A stretch of DNA of 64,000 nucleotides from Caenorhabditis elegans (Eukaryota > Nematoda > Chromadorea > Rhabditida > Rhabditidae): assembly GCF_000002985.6 (NCBI RefSeq), contig NC_003284.9, forward strand, positions 4,154,001 to 4,218,000, read 5' to 3'. Made by a program: the position numbers and the translations under genes. The notes below the pieces were generated by a model. It saw only the letters and a list, made by a program, of their open reading frames with translations. It did no database searches and had not been told where the DNA came from. Below, piece after piece: positions 1 to 12,138 of this stretch; positions within the stretch are counted from its first letter, which is position 1, and each line of letters begins with the position of its first letter.

Positions 1-925
1 TCAAGCGAGAAAATAACTGCAGTAGTTGGGCAGATGTACTTATGAGTCAGGATGCCTTTGAATTTTTCAGCAAGACGGGTGCACTTTCGAATGGCTCAAT
101 GGGAAAATGGAAATAATTCAGATGCCTGGCTTTGGCATATAATTACTTCCAGCCAAAGTACCAATAGGAAACCCCACATTTCCTCTGAAAGTGCAAAATC
201 AGGTTTCAGGCAAATTTTATTTGCGCCTGTAAGCATTTCCAAATGGGGAAAATCACGCAAATGGGGAAAGTTTTAGTTAGGATTGTAAGGCCTTTATTGA
301 AAATATATTGATACTTCTGGATTTAATGTTACCCCCAAAAGTGCTAAAGTTAAGTTGTTATATATTTTTCAGACCTCTTTTTCCTACAAATCTAGAATAA
401 CTTTTTTCAAGCTCTGGAAATATGATGAAAGTTTTAATTTGAAATTAATTTTTTTAGGGTCTCCTACAAACTTATATACTTATATACCGTTTTTAATTTA
501 AATTTTGATTTTTTGATACTTGGTTGAATTATATTATAAAAGAAAATGCCTTATAATATACCTGCTTGTCGAAAAAGAATACCCATCGTAGTTCAATATG
601 GCCTAGAATTTTTAGAATTTTTAAAATTTCAGTCAACACATTAAACTGCCACACTTAGAAAAAGAACAACAGGAGCGTTTGAATACATTTCTTACTGACG
701 AGACTCCAAATTGTATTAAATTCCACAATTAAGTAATTTTAGAAATACAGATTTTCATATTAAAATTTTAATTTTTTGGAATTTTCCTTTTCAAACCAGA
801 AACGTAATTGACTATGCTCCATTTTGCAAAAGAAGAAAAGAAGAAAAAAAGAAACAAAAAGCAGAGGAAAAACAACCGACAATTGTAGGCAACAATTGTT
901 GGAAGAGCCCCATCGTTTTCTTCGT

Positions 926-927
<2 letters not shown>

Positions 928-963
<36 letters not shown>
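928..963. repeat. (CA)18 dinucleotide microsatellite
   Basis: A perfect CA run of about 36 bases lies in non-coding DNA. Cys-Val-rich open frames across it are artefacts of the repeat. Confidence 0.95.
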
Positions 964-964
<1 letters not shown>

Positions 965-1424
965 TTTCGGACAGGACAAGAGTCAATGACAAATGATGGG
1001 AATTTTCGGTTTTGAATGGGGGCCAACAGGGGCCGAAATAATGCATTGGAATGCGGAGAAAAGAGAGAAAAGATTGAAGACGGATTGCCAAAATAATGTG
1101 CGGAAAATTTGCGAATCTGGCTCAAATCTCAGACTGGAACGACGAGATGGTTTGTGGGGGGATAGATGAAGGATTTACTTGGGAATTGAAAATAACAACA
1201 AGATGATCCTTTAAGGGACACTTAGCAATCTGGTCATCGGAGAATAAATATCTAGGGGGGCCCCCCGTCACCAACCAGCGCGGGTATTAGCAGCAGCTGA
1301 AGACGAAGAAAAGTAGAAGAAGTGGACGGAGGGACACAACAACAATAACAACGTTCAACCATTACCAATTATTCTGTCTTTTCTCTCACTTTCCCTTACT
1401 CACTCTATTCACTATTCTGTTCAC

Positions 1425-1454
1425 ATGGAAACACAGAGTCTTTTCAATTTACCA
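1425..1454 (+). CDS. Possible initial coding exon of an unplaced gene
   Basis: A pyrimidine-rich leader is followed by an ATG, ten codons (METQSLFNLP) and a strong donor, GTGAGTATG, in phase 0. This looks like a C. elegans first exon. The next phase-0 acceptor leading into convincing plus-strand coding sequence is at 10272, the start of the Mpv17-like exons, which would require an 8.8-kb intron. I cannot show that the two are joined, and the match could be chance. Confidence 0.2.
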
Positions 1455-2704
1455 GTGAGTATGAATCATGGATGAATAAGATATCAGAAGAATGGGTGTT
1501 TGTAATACAAATAGGTGCATGTTGTTAAAAATGAAGTAGGCGCCTGTAGGAAAATTGTTAGAAGCCACTTTTGTGGTTCAAATGATTAAATATCATATAG
1601 TAATTTCGCTAAATTTTGACATATTACTTAAAAGGCGCATGCTGTGAATTTAGTGGTAGGTCTCGTTACGATCCACAAGTGCCAAATTTTACAGATTTGT
1701 TCATTTCGCGTAAGAAAAATAAAATTCGAAAATCTAAAATGCACAGAAAAAGCCAAACCTTAACGTGGAATATTTAGCACCAACATAGTTTCACATTTTG
1801 GCAAACGGACAATAGTATAACTTATCAAAAATTGAAACTATGCCAAATTAAAATTAAAAAAGGTCTTTCCAAAACAACACCAAAAAAAAAACAATCATAC
1901 AAGTTTTATACTCTAACTAAGTTGTATTTATATATTGCATGAGTTCAAAATTGTGAAATTGCACTAGTTCTTTCAAAAACTGCAAAATTTTGGCAAAATT
2001 TGGCAATTTACCAAAACTTTAACGGAAAATTTTATGTTTTTGATTCTGATATTTGACTATTTCAGATTATTTCAAGTTTTTTTATCATTACCCCACTACC
2101 TCTAAATAATAAAAAATGGAAACATTTGTGAATATTCAAATGAGCTAGAAGAATTATTTAATTAAAACGGAATTTAGTATAAACCAGTATTAATAAAATA
2201 ACGCTTGGGACACAAGATATACATTGAAAAATATGTTACTGGAAAAACATGAAACGTTAGCTTTTCTCAGAAATTGTCAAAAAAAAAAGAAATTCTCAGA
2301 ACTTTCCTGTAGACATAAAATGTGTTCATTTCTGTACAAAATTTTTGAATTACTAAAATAACATTTAGTATGCAACAATTATATTTAGTCCCAGTCAGTT
2401 TAGATATGTTCCAGATTTTTACAAATGGTATATAAAAATACAAAGTTGTTCAAAAAAAAATGACGAGACATATATCAAACTGTAAAACAAAATAATTAGG
2501 AAACTAAAGTTTTGGACATATAGTGAATACTGGTAGAAAATGTTTATACCACTATATCAGAAAAAATATAGATTTAATTTATTATTCGGTCTGAAAAATG
2601 CAAAACTAAAAATACTGAAGGATGGATCGGATTATAGTTCTACATTTCGTTGGAAATAAAATTCACTGAAATAATCCTCTCTCTTTTCGGAATTCTTCAA
2701 TAGT

Positions 2705-2960
2705 TTATTGTCTACTCTCCGCCAAAGATTTCTTCCATCTTAGCAGCGACCAACGATATTCAGTCTTGAGACCGGAATCATAGATGATACAAAAAAAGGG
2801 ATAATTAGATAGAAACCGAAATTTCATTGGCATCCAGCAACAACCACCAAGCGCGCGATTGATACACATTTGAATAATTCCAAATCGGAAGGACAATGGG
2901 AGATATGAGAAGGAAGCTGGTGTAGGAACAAGATGTATTCAGAAATGGGTACGACCGGCG
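2705..2960. other. GC-rich block, possibly exonic on the minus strand
   Basis: About 250 bases are clearly richer in GC than their surroundings. The minus strand stays open for about 80 codons and ends at a stop near 2705. No good acceptor or ATG bounds it. It could be a conserved promoter element, an ncRNA or a relic exon. I do not recognise the product. Confidence 0.2.
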
Positions 2961-3912
2961 TTTCTGCAGCTATTTCGAATATGCATATATGATTAGAGGT
3001 ATGAATTGGTGATGACCAGTTTTTATTATTTTTAAGGTAAATTATTATTTTATGAGATTTGAACGTTTTCGAAAATGATGAAGGTGATGGAGTTTTTGAA
3101 ATGGTCTCATATTTCTTCTTCGCACTTGTGGTAATTTATCCTTGGAAATGGAGTGGTGAAGGAAGTGCGGATCATTATGAGCGTTTGGCATTGAAATGTG
3201 GTTGTGACCCATTATAGGAGTTTAGAAGAGAAGGAAATGTTGAAGTGGATGTTAGTCCTGAAAGGTCTTACATCTACATCTCGAGAAATGATGACATATA
3301 CGCACAGCTGGTAATTAGTGCTGGCTCGGGGAAAATATAGAGAGTAAGAGGGAGGGGAGAGTAATTTAAATCTGCTCACTCTCTCTGTCAATCCTCAAAT
3401 TTTATGAAGTCAAATGTTTTTGAACTCAAGGAAAAGTATGCGGTTAGCCAGAAAGAAAAGAGACTTAGAGTGCAGTCAGCTGAGCAAATGGCAATTTTGA
3501 AAAGAAGAAGAGAAAGTGCTTGAAATAGCAGGTGCCTAGAATTTTTAGGTGTCGGTGGCTGTAGCAACCGGCTAGTAAGTGTGGCAGCTGTAGAGAGACG
3601 CATACACAAAAACACGAAATTTATGGGTGAAGGAAAAAATTGGGCATGTTCTATGAGAAGTAGTATTGTTTTTTTTTGTTTCAAATAACAGAAACATATA
3701 TATCTTACTGATAGAGACACCTCATCAATTCTTACTATGCAGCAGGAAGACCTTTCATCACTAGACTAACAAAACCAGTGTTGCCTTTATGAGAGGTGTG
3801 TACATGTTTACAGAAGGCGTGTCAAAAGGGTACAAACCTTTGAATGGATTACTCATATTTTTTCATTTCATGTTAACTTTAAGAAAAAGGTATGTAATAG
3901 AGAAATATTCCA

Positions 3913-4155
3913 TTAACAAGGAACAGCAGAAGCAGGAGCAAAAAACCAAGCAGCACAAATTGGTGTGAGTGGTGTGACGCCAATCTCATCTACTGGACGG
4001 GGCTGTGGTGGTGTACCAGAATTAGTGTATGAGGGACAGGCGATGAGCCCACGGAGACATTGTACGTCATAGAAGAGACGCAGAGACGATGGGTTGCGGG
4101 GTGTCGAGCGAAAAACGAGAGAACGGGAAAGGTTGAGGATGATCACGAATGTCAT
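3913..4155 (-). CDS. Unrecognised open frame in a GC-rich block
   Basis: A minus-strand frame from an ATG gives 80 residues with codon use closer to coding DNA than the flanks, including a Pro/Thr-rich stretch. There are no recognisable domains. A TATA-like CATATAAAG lies nearby at about 4223. An 80-codon ORF can arise by chance in a GC-rich promoter block, so this is only a candidate. Confidence 0.2.
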   Translation of the reverse strand: MTFVIILNLSRSLVFRSTPRNPSSLRLFYDVQCLRGLIACPSYTNSGTPPQPRPVDEIGVTPLTPICAAWFFAPASAVPC

Positions 4156-7127
4156 ATGTCACACAGTGCTTTCTCAGAGATTGATGATGTTGATCCGCGC
4201 TGCCCACACGTACTGCCTAATCATATAAAGTTACTAGATTATATCCGATTGATACGGATTTTAAATGCAACAAAATGTGTAGTAGTTATTTAACACAAGA
4301 TGTAACATGGAATGTACGGCAATTAAAAAAAAAGAAAATATCAGTGCGCTCACCCTATTTTTAGTATTTTAAAAATATTTAATTATCCCGAAAATCGCTT
4401 TATTTCCGTTAAAATGTAGAACAAGTACACAGAAATACTGCCTAAAATGTGGCACTTCTTATAAAAAATTCATATTGAATTTGGCGTATCATTTTTGGAA
4501 TTTTTGTATATTATTGAATTGTGTAAATTTGCGTTCATTGTTTTCAAAAAAAACCTACATTTATTTACAAAAATGTTTCTGAAGATTTTTAACGACGGAG
4601 GAAAAATGTTTTTTTTTGGGATTTTTTTCCTCAAAATAACGAATGAATTTACACAATAATTGCACAACTAAGATGCATTATCAAACAAAAAATTAGAGGC
4701 AAAAACGTATGATATTGGGCACATGGCTTAAAATAAATGGCTACGAATTGAAGCACCTTGGGAGGTCAAACAGTTTTGAAAACACCTTCAAATGAAATAT
4801 CATTTTTGACAACATAAGTGCTCAGGGAATGATGAAGTTTGTAACTTATTAACACCCCAGATAGATCAAGCTTTATGAATGTAGTAGCCGTACCTCGAAA
4901 ATAATTTTTTTTCGTTGAAAAGGGTAATGGAAACAAAAATTGAAGTTAGATTGCATTTTCAGGCTTAGAAATTCACTATTTCTAAGTTCACCGTTTCATA
5001 CATTGTAAAAAAGGTTAAGGTATTTTGCTAATGGTCAAAAATTTTTGAGTTACGGCTACTAGATACCGTATTTCCTTTAATAGTATTGTACTTTACTTTA
5101 AAAATGTAAAACCCGGTTCTTTCAAAAAATTTATTAATAAATTTTGAATCGCAAATCTGTAGAAAAATCCAACAAATATTTTGTCAGTTAGCAATTTATC
5201 AATTAAACAAATGCCAACTGAGACATAAAAAAAACTTCAATGTCCAACGAGAGTCAAAAGTCAACACTCAGAAAAAGGAAAGATGAAAATGAAAGGAACA
5301 TTCGAACAAATTGGGGACATGTGATGTGATCTAACTCCTTTTATAAATCAAAAGGGAACTAATGAGATTTCATGACTGTCTACGTTCCTAAAACACGGTG
5401 GAAAAAACAATGAAAAGACGTTCCTATCCGATTTCACGCCTTCTCGTCAGCACTGACCTCTTTTTTTCCAACACATAGAACAAATTACGCAAACTAATCC
5501 TCCCCGATTTCGTCACCAACCACACAATGGCCCTATTGAAGACGTTTTAAAAGGGCCAAAATGTGTTCCTATCGCTGTTAGTGGCTTTGTCAACATTTTC
5601 TCACGGGGGCACGCACACACATTTTGTCAGGGATTATCAACAAAATAGGATTATTCGAGCAAAAGTGAATTAGGCATGAACAAGCGGGAAGTTTGCATTG
5701 TCGGCCTGGGAGAGAGCGAAAAGTTGCAATGGAATGGTCTTATGAATTCAATTTTGACCACATGCTTCAGTTGCGGCACAAAATTACATTTGAACGAAGA
5801 AATGTGAACATTTGAAACGTAGAAACAAGAAGGAAAAAGTCTTTCTTCCAATTCGGTCAATCCGAATTCGCAGCAAAAACCATTAGACCGTGAGAATGTA
5901 AAGTTCGCCCTATCCGATTTCAGAAATTCATTCCAGCACTTTTACGCTGTGACCGGAAACTAGTAACTGGAAAAAAATGCTGGAAAATGTGAAAAGGGGA
6001 AGCTCATGCATTAAGACAAGCTGTTTGAACTTTTTGGTCTTCTACTCCTCCATAAAAGCCTCAATAAAATAAGTTGGTGAAAGAGAATGTGCAAGCGAGG
6101 AACAGAAGATAGACGAGCTTCTCGTCAAGTAGCCGTCGGACTTTACTTTAGAGTATATGCATCCTCTTCTTCACCACGAAATTCCACAAATTGTGTGACA
6201 CATTTCGCAACAAAGCTAAATTTTCTAGCACCCACGATTGAAATTCGGACAGAAAGAAGAACGCGAGAAATGAAGAAAAAGGAGGGGGAAACGCACAAAA
6301 AAGCAAAAGGGTCCCAACGAGAAAAGAGGATTTGTCGAATAGATATGAGCTCCGTTTGACTGTTGGAGTCCAGAATTGTTTATTCGTGGTGTGTGTGTAC
6401 TTGGTGGTGCAAGGCTCGTCTGCTGGAATGTGTTCTTGCTCGACAAAGAAATAAGGAAAATAGCGCCTGACAACTGATTCCTCCGAGCTATTTCACTCCC
6501 TCATTCTTTTTTTACTACTACAAGATTGGTGTAACATTTTGAGAGCCACAATCGAGATTTACGACTTTTGAACAATTGTTTAAGAACCACCGAAATTGTT
6601 TGAGATTTTTTTGCAAAGAAATCAACTTACTGCAACTTTTCGGCAACCGGCGACACAGTTCTCGAAAAAATTTCGTTAAACCTACGTTTTCGTTTAACTT
6701 ATATTTCGTAGTGTTTAAAAAAACATCCATTTTTGTTATCTTTCTATTTTTTCAAGATTTTTTAATATGGTTGTTAGAACAAAAAATAAACAATATAAAT
6801 ATCGGCAGTTGTCACAGTTACCGAAAAAAGGAAATTGCTGATGATCCGAATCCCTAAAATTATCGGCAACCGGAAATTTCCCAAAGTTGCCGAACAATAA
6901 ATCTTCTGGGAACCGGCATTTTTTCATACCACAATTTTTCAAAATAAGTTTATTTTATACTTTTTTGAAATTTACGCCAATGTAAAAAAAAAATCCCGCC
7001 CACCCTTGAATGTTTCTTTTTTAAAAATTTAAATTGATTTCTTGATTTTTAACGTGATTGACAAATTCAGACATTTTTCAAAAGATAAGTGGAAAATTTA
7101 CAGTTCCAATATATGATTATTTTTAAA

Positions 7128-7300
7128 AGGTGGACTATGGCCAATGGGGAAATGATTGGAACCCATTGCTACTTTTTCCTATCCATATGGTACCAAAACG
7201 GCCAAGTATCAGAATAAAACTTTTCAAACTTTTTTATTTCGAGTAAAAAAAGTGAAGAAAACTGGGCTTTAACCACTTTTCAAAAATCTAAAAAAGTGTC
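7128..7300. repeat. Dispersed MITE-like repeat, copy 1
   Basis: It begins AAAGGTGGACTATGGCCAAT and is followed by GGTACC and a GGCCAAGTATCA word. These match, with divergence, the copies near 9956, 14385, 47554 and 62072. The right boundary is not resolved. Confidence 0.55.
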
Positions 7301-9595
7301 GCATGTTCGAAACTCGACAATGTTGAAATACAAATATTTTGAAAATAATTAAAACATAAAACTGGAAGAAAACAGAAACTTGAACGGAATATTTTTTAGT
7401 TGACGACTTCCAAAACAAAATTGATGAAACCTGAGTTTTCATCGTTGTTTACTTGATATACAAAAGTGACCAATTTATTTTGAAAACTTAAATAGGTTAT
7501 TCACATAAATGCTTTTTTTAATAATTTTCCCATTGAAAACAATCTGAAATTTAGAAGAGCGTTTTTGCATTGACATTAAAAATAAATTTTTGAATTTGAA
7601 AGAATTAAATTTTTAAAAATCAAAACACAAAATGATGTTTTGTTATTTCTGTTTAAAAAAACACTTTGCAATATCAAACTGATAGTAAACAATATTTGAG
7701 TCATGGCGGAAGGAGAAAGAGTGCAACTTCGCTAAACTGCAGTTTTTCAATGAAAAAGGAAAATCGAAATAAAAAACTCTCGAAAAAAACGTTATAACTA
7801 AAGATAATACGATAAAAAAGGGTTCCCTTGAAAAAATTTTTTCAATAATGGAACAAATACTAATATCTAAAAATTAATGAAAAATATCAAAATTCTCAGA
7901 AAGTTTGGATAAATTTCAATGTTGGTTTAGACTGAACAATACAATGAGTGATCAGAAAACGATGGTCAAGTTTTCAAACGGATCAAATTTCGTTTCGTCG
8001 TTGAGGAAAGGTTTCACAGTGGAAATAGAAAAGAACCCTAAGTGAATAAGTGTTTGGCTTTCCATGATTAATTATTTTTCGGGTGCAACGCAAAAAGAAA
8101 CAAAAAAAAACGCGAAGGCGAAGACGGCAAAAGAAGAAAAAATATATACATAACCTTAGACAAAGAATGTATACATACAAATACACACGTTTCAATTCCG
8201 TTTTCTCCCCTTTTCTCCTTGGGGGTTTATTTATGATGGTTTGAAAGAGACAGAACTAAGAACAAGGAAAGAAACCAAAATTGACAAAAGAAACAGAAAC
8301 AAGTGCAACGTAAAAGAGAAACAAATGAGCATTTTGAAAACAAAAGTAACGACTCATAAATGTGATTATTTTTGATTTTATCATCATTTGTGATTATTTG
8401 ACAATAGTGGCAGTTATAAGCGCGGCTCTTGAGACCTAGAGGTAAGAAGGAGCACTTTCTTGAGTATATCGCACCGTCTTAGTGTATCTTTGCATTTTAG
8501 TGTATTCTTGTCTTGTGATATCTTACGTATTGTTTTTTGAAATTTGAGCTTTATTCAGTGGCGTATGAATAAGTATAATGACAGATGTTGGTGACATGTC
8601 GTCTTGTGTTACATGTTCTTTATTCCACTTGTGGGTGGCAGCAATCTGTTGCTTGAAAGTCGATGTATTTTTGGAAAAACATTCGGGAAAGTAAAATCAG
8701 CATTGTGGTGGTTGGAAACATACGGAAAAACCAATGGGATTGTAGAGCTTTACCTCAAATCCTGAAAAATTAACGGATTAAGATATAAAAAATTAACCCG
8801 AGAACGCATTTTTAAAAAATGCACCATCAAATTATTTTGTTCACAAAATGACAAACTTGTATACAAGAAACGATTCAAAATTAGGATGCTTATTCACTAG
8901 CAGTGTTGTGTGGTCCTCGGCTCTTGGCGCCAGCTGAGAGCCGACAACTTGGGGTTGGCTTGCGCCGAAAGCCGAAAATTTGGGGCTTTTTCGGCTCTTA
9001 CCTACTTTTACTTTTGACCAAATTCAAATCATTTTTCAGATTCCGCAGGTCCTCAGAAACTGGTAAGAATAATAAAATTAAACTACAAGCATGTTCGAAA
9101 AATATTGAAAAGTGCAAATTACAAATAAAATAGTCTTCCATAATTATGTAATTCAGGCATGTAACTGAAATTGACTAGTATAATTTTTTATTTATTTTTG
9201 AGTCCGTTGTTTCTCAAATCAGATTTTTCTAAACTTACTTGATAAGTCAAAAACCCCTTTTTCTACGCTCAAGCTCACAAAAAATTGTCAAAATTTTGTA
9301 TGTCCTCAGAGTCAAGTGTTTGATCAAAGAAGGTATTTTCCATCTCTCTGTTTTCCAATTTTTTTCCTGATATTGCAAAAATGTTTGAGTTAATCTTGTG
9401 TCCCGTTTTTCCATCCCCCAAATCACATTTCAAGTAATTAGAAAAAAAAAAACGTCAGAAACAAAAAAAAACACGTCTTTTGTTCTTTTTCTGCCTTTTC
9501 CTCTATTCAAAAAAATAGATAAAAATAGTGAAACGTACTCTCTGAATATTTGCAAAATTCAATCAACAGACTCAGTGTAATCCAATTATGGGCAA

Positions 9596-9847
9596 GTGAT
9601 ACCATCGGCAGAAGAGCGACTTGAGCACATTGTTCCATGCCTCCCTATGCGTCTCTTCCGCGAGGTGTTCTTGCTCATTTCGCTTCCTCTAGGTGTAAGT
9701 TTTTGGCTCACGTACTTTCTTCTCTTTTATGTTCTTCGTACCCTACCAATTATTTTAAGCGACGACAATATTACAAGAAGGCACACTCTTTTACTAATTG
9801 ACGCTCTTCTTTCAATCGAGGGCTTATTGCAAAACCCGGGTTCTTGA
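9596..9847 (+). CDS. Doubtful short ORF with a hydrophobic segment
   Basis: An open frame of about 83 codons follows a stop at 9577. Its first in-frame ATG is internal, about 22 codons in. It encodes one hydrophobic segment and is somewhat GC-rich. It lies just upstream of the Mpv17-like gene but not in a frame that splices cleanly into it. It could be upstream-transcript or promoter sequence. There is no family resemblance. Confidence 0.15.
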   Translation: MIPSAEERLEHIVPCLPMRLFREVFLLISLPLGVSFWLTYFLLFYVLRTLPIILSDDNITRRHTLLLIDALLSIEGLLQNPGS

Positions 9848-9955
9848 TTCCCGCCTTTCTATTATTCAGCTCGTTTTTTTTCAACTCTTATTTTTAAAAT
9901 TTTCAATTATTGCGAATATACAAAGGTAAGCTTTTTTCTATTAAAAAAAACCACT

Positions 9956-10248
9956 TCTATAGTGCCGAAATGACCAAATATAATAATAAAACATATCTAA
10001 AAAGTTTCTGAAATCTTTTAATTGCCATTCAAGAAGTGACAATTTTTGAGTTTTTGCCAACTTTTGAAAAAAAACTGTCACTGTTGCATATTTGAAACTC
10101 CCAGCTTAATTGATTACCAGTTTCTTAGAGAAAAAATTAAAAAATCAGAAAACAATTTAAAATGTAACTATAGCATTTGGTGATTTTTGCACCATAAAAG
10201 ATGTTCAAATTATTTTCTCACTGGCTCTACTTCACCTTTAAAAACTGT
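9956..10248. repeat. Dispersed MITE-like repeat, copy 2, next to the Mpv17-like gene
   Basis: The left part has the family words AGTGCCGAAATGACCAAAT and AATAATAAAAC. The right end reads CTGGCTCTACTTCACCTTTA, the inverse of the AAAGGTGGAGTAGTGCCAG end seen in other copies. It ends about 25 bases before the first supported exon of the Mpv17-like gene. Confidence 0.6.
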
Positions 10249-10301
10249 TTTCAGAATTAAATTGTTTTTAGCAACTTTATCCGTTGCTAGGATCTCAATA
10301 T

Positions 10302-12138
10302 ATGTTGGTGAGTATTTTATGAAATTTTCAAGCTTTTTAGTTGAATAAAATATATTTATTTTAGATTTGCGTCCGCAACTTCTTAGCTCGTCATCTGTTG
10401 CTTACAAACGTGGGAACAAGTTGCGCCCAAATCGGAACTGCCGACATAATTCAACAGCACATTAATGGAGACGTCGATCGTGACGGATGGGACTGGCGGC
10501 GAACATGTAAAATTCTTTCTTAGTCCTTTTCCCCCTTTTTGCAGCTTTCGTGACAAACTCCCGTTTGAACTAATTAGCTTCAAGGTCACAAAAAGAAGTG
10601 GCTTTCGTCTTCCCTTGGGAAATTATTGGAAGGGTTTCGTAGATTAAAAGTAGTCAGTGTTAATGTGTTAGGTTCTAGAGAAACATTGAAACAGAGGATT
10701 TGGACGGAAAATACAAAAATTATAAATTCTAATTCAGGTAGAATGGCTGCAATTGGATTGGTTATGGCTCCCAGCTTACACTGTTTTTATCGAGTCCTAG
10801 ATACTAGAAAGTTCATAGGATCAAGAAACTGTAAAGTTCTTAAGAAGCTGGCATGGGATACGGCATTTATACCATACTTTTCTTGCATTTTCATGACAGG
10901 TAAATAATATAAAAATTTAGGTTGAAATGAGGCTTATAGGGAAAGTTTCTAAAAGGCGAGGTAGGCTGAAAGGCGAATTAGTCATTTTTTGCCGCCAATC
11001 AAAAACATTTTTCGGACAAATTGTTTACGTTTCTCTAAATACTCTAAATTTAAAAAAACCACTATATTTGAAAATTCAGCGCTTTGCCAAAACTTTGATT
11101 GAATTTTTTGAAAAATGTGAAATGTATATTTTTTAAATAACAATCAATGCCATTCGATTTTTGAATTTAAGCAAAAGAGGGAAAAGGCTGAAAATGTGAC
11201 AAATAATTTTTAAAATTATATATAAGAAGAACTAAAGAAAAATAATAAACATAGTCAAAACAAAAATAATTTCGAAAAAATAATTTCGGGTATTTCAAAG
11301 TATTTCAATCATTTCTATTTTTTTTCGCAAAATTGAAAGAAAAAATTCCCAAAAATACAGAAATTGGCATATTTAATCACTACTAATTTAGTAAGAATGT
11401 TTTCAGTTGACAGGATGTACTGCGCCTTCAACAGTTTTTTTTTAAATGAACCTTCATCACAATATGTTCAAATTCGCATAAAAAAACATTTATATGCACA
11501 CAAAAATTGAACAAATTTGAATTTCACATCAAATTTCCAATATTAAAAGTTCATTTTTCAGTTGGCTCTATCTACGAAGGCAAATCACTAAGTGCTGCAT
11601 TTGCAGAGTATCGAAGAAAAATGTGGCATATCTGGAAGGTTCGTTTTTTGATTAAATTTTTTCTGTTACTGTATAGAAAAATTGGTAGAAAAAAGATCGG
11701 GAAAATAACTAGTTTGAATTTTCGTTCAACTAATAGAGATCACGAACACAAAGAGTGTTTGATAATGAGGCAGTGAAGTTACTCTACCGATACCAATATT
11801 CTTCCGAGACCCACTACTCAAAGACACAAAACTGCGTGTCAAAAAAAAACTTGATCTACACCTTCCAGTCATCTTCACCTGGGATCATACAATACATAGA
11901 GAAACTTGTTTCATGTTATGCAATGAATCTACCCTCCTCGAGGCATATAATTTTCCGGGTGACGTCTACTTCATTTTTACAGGTCGATTTCACGCTCTGG
12001 CCTCCGGCACAGCTAATCAACTTCTATTTCATGCCGCCTGCCTTACGAGTGGTTTACGTGAACTTGGTCTCATTACTTTATAACTGTATCATGTCTTACA
12101 TTAAAAATAACGAGCTACACCATCACTCCACAAACTAG
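10302..12138 (+). CDS. Mpv17/PMP22 family membrane protein
   Basis: The five exons are 10302-10307, 10365-10506, 10738-10899, 11562-11638 and 11983-12138; phases agree and give 180 aa. The family core is clear: WDWRRTCRM, an aromatic FYRVLDT segment, VGSIYEG, then WPPAQLINFYFMPPALRVVY, the Mpv17/PMP22 signature W-P-x-Q-x-x-N-F. Members are small four-helix proteins of the mitochondrial inner or peroxisomal membrane; the compartment here is unknown. The start is an in-frame ATG in a 36-nt exon that begins after TTTTTAG at 10271, so SL1 trans-splicing there with a 30-nt leader is plausible; a further upstream exon is not excluded. AATAAA is at 12284. A 73-nt intron separates the ATG exon from the rest. 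Confidence 0.85.

Larger units (their letters stand above)
1..9590. other. Left non-coding region, about 9.6 kb
   Basis: This stretch is mostly AT-rich, with frequent stops in all frames and no exon chain I can assemble. It holds a CA microsatellite (928-963), a possible first exon at 1425-1454, GC-rich blocks at about 2700-2960 and 3910-4240, a dispersed-MITE copy starting near 7128, and CGGC-rich repeat fragments near 6640-6920 and 8910-9000. It may be intergenic, or part of it may be a very long intron. Confidence 0.6.

Noticed and set aside
928-963. Cys-Val-rich or Thr-His-rich small proteins across the CA repeat
   Set aside because: They are translations of a microsatellite in every frame.
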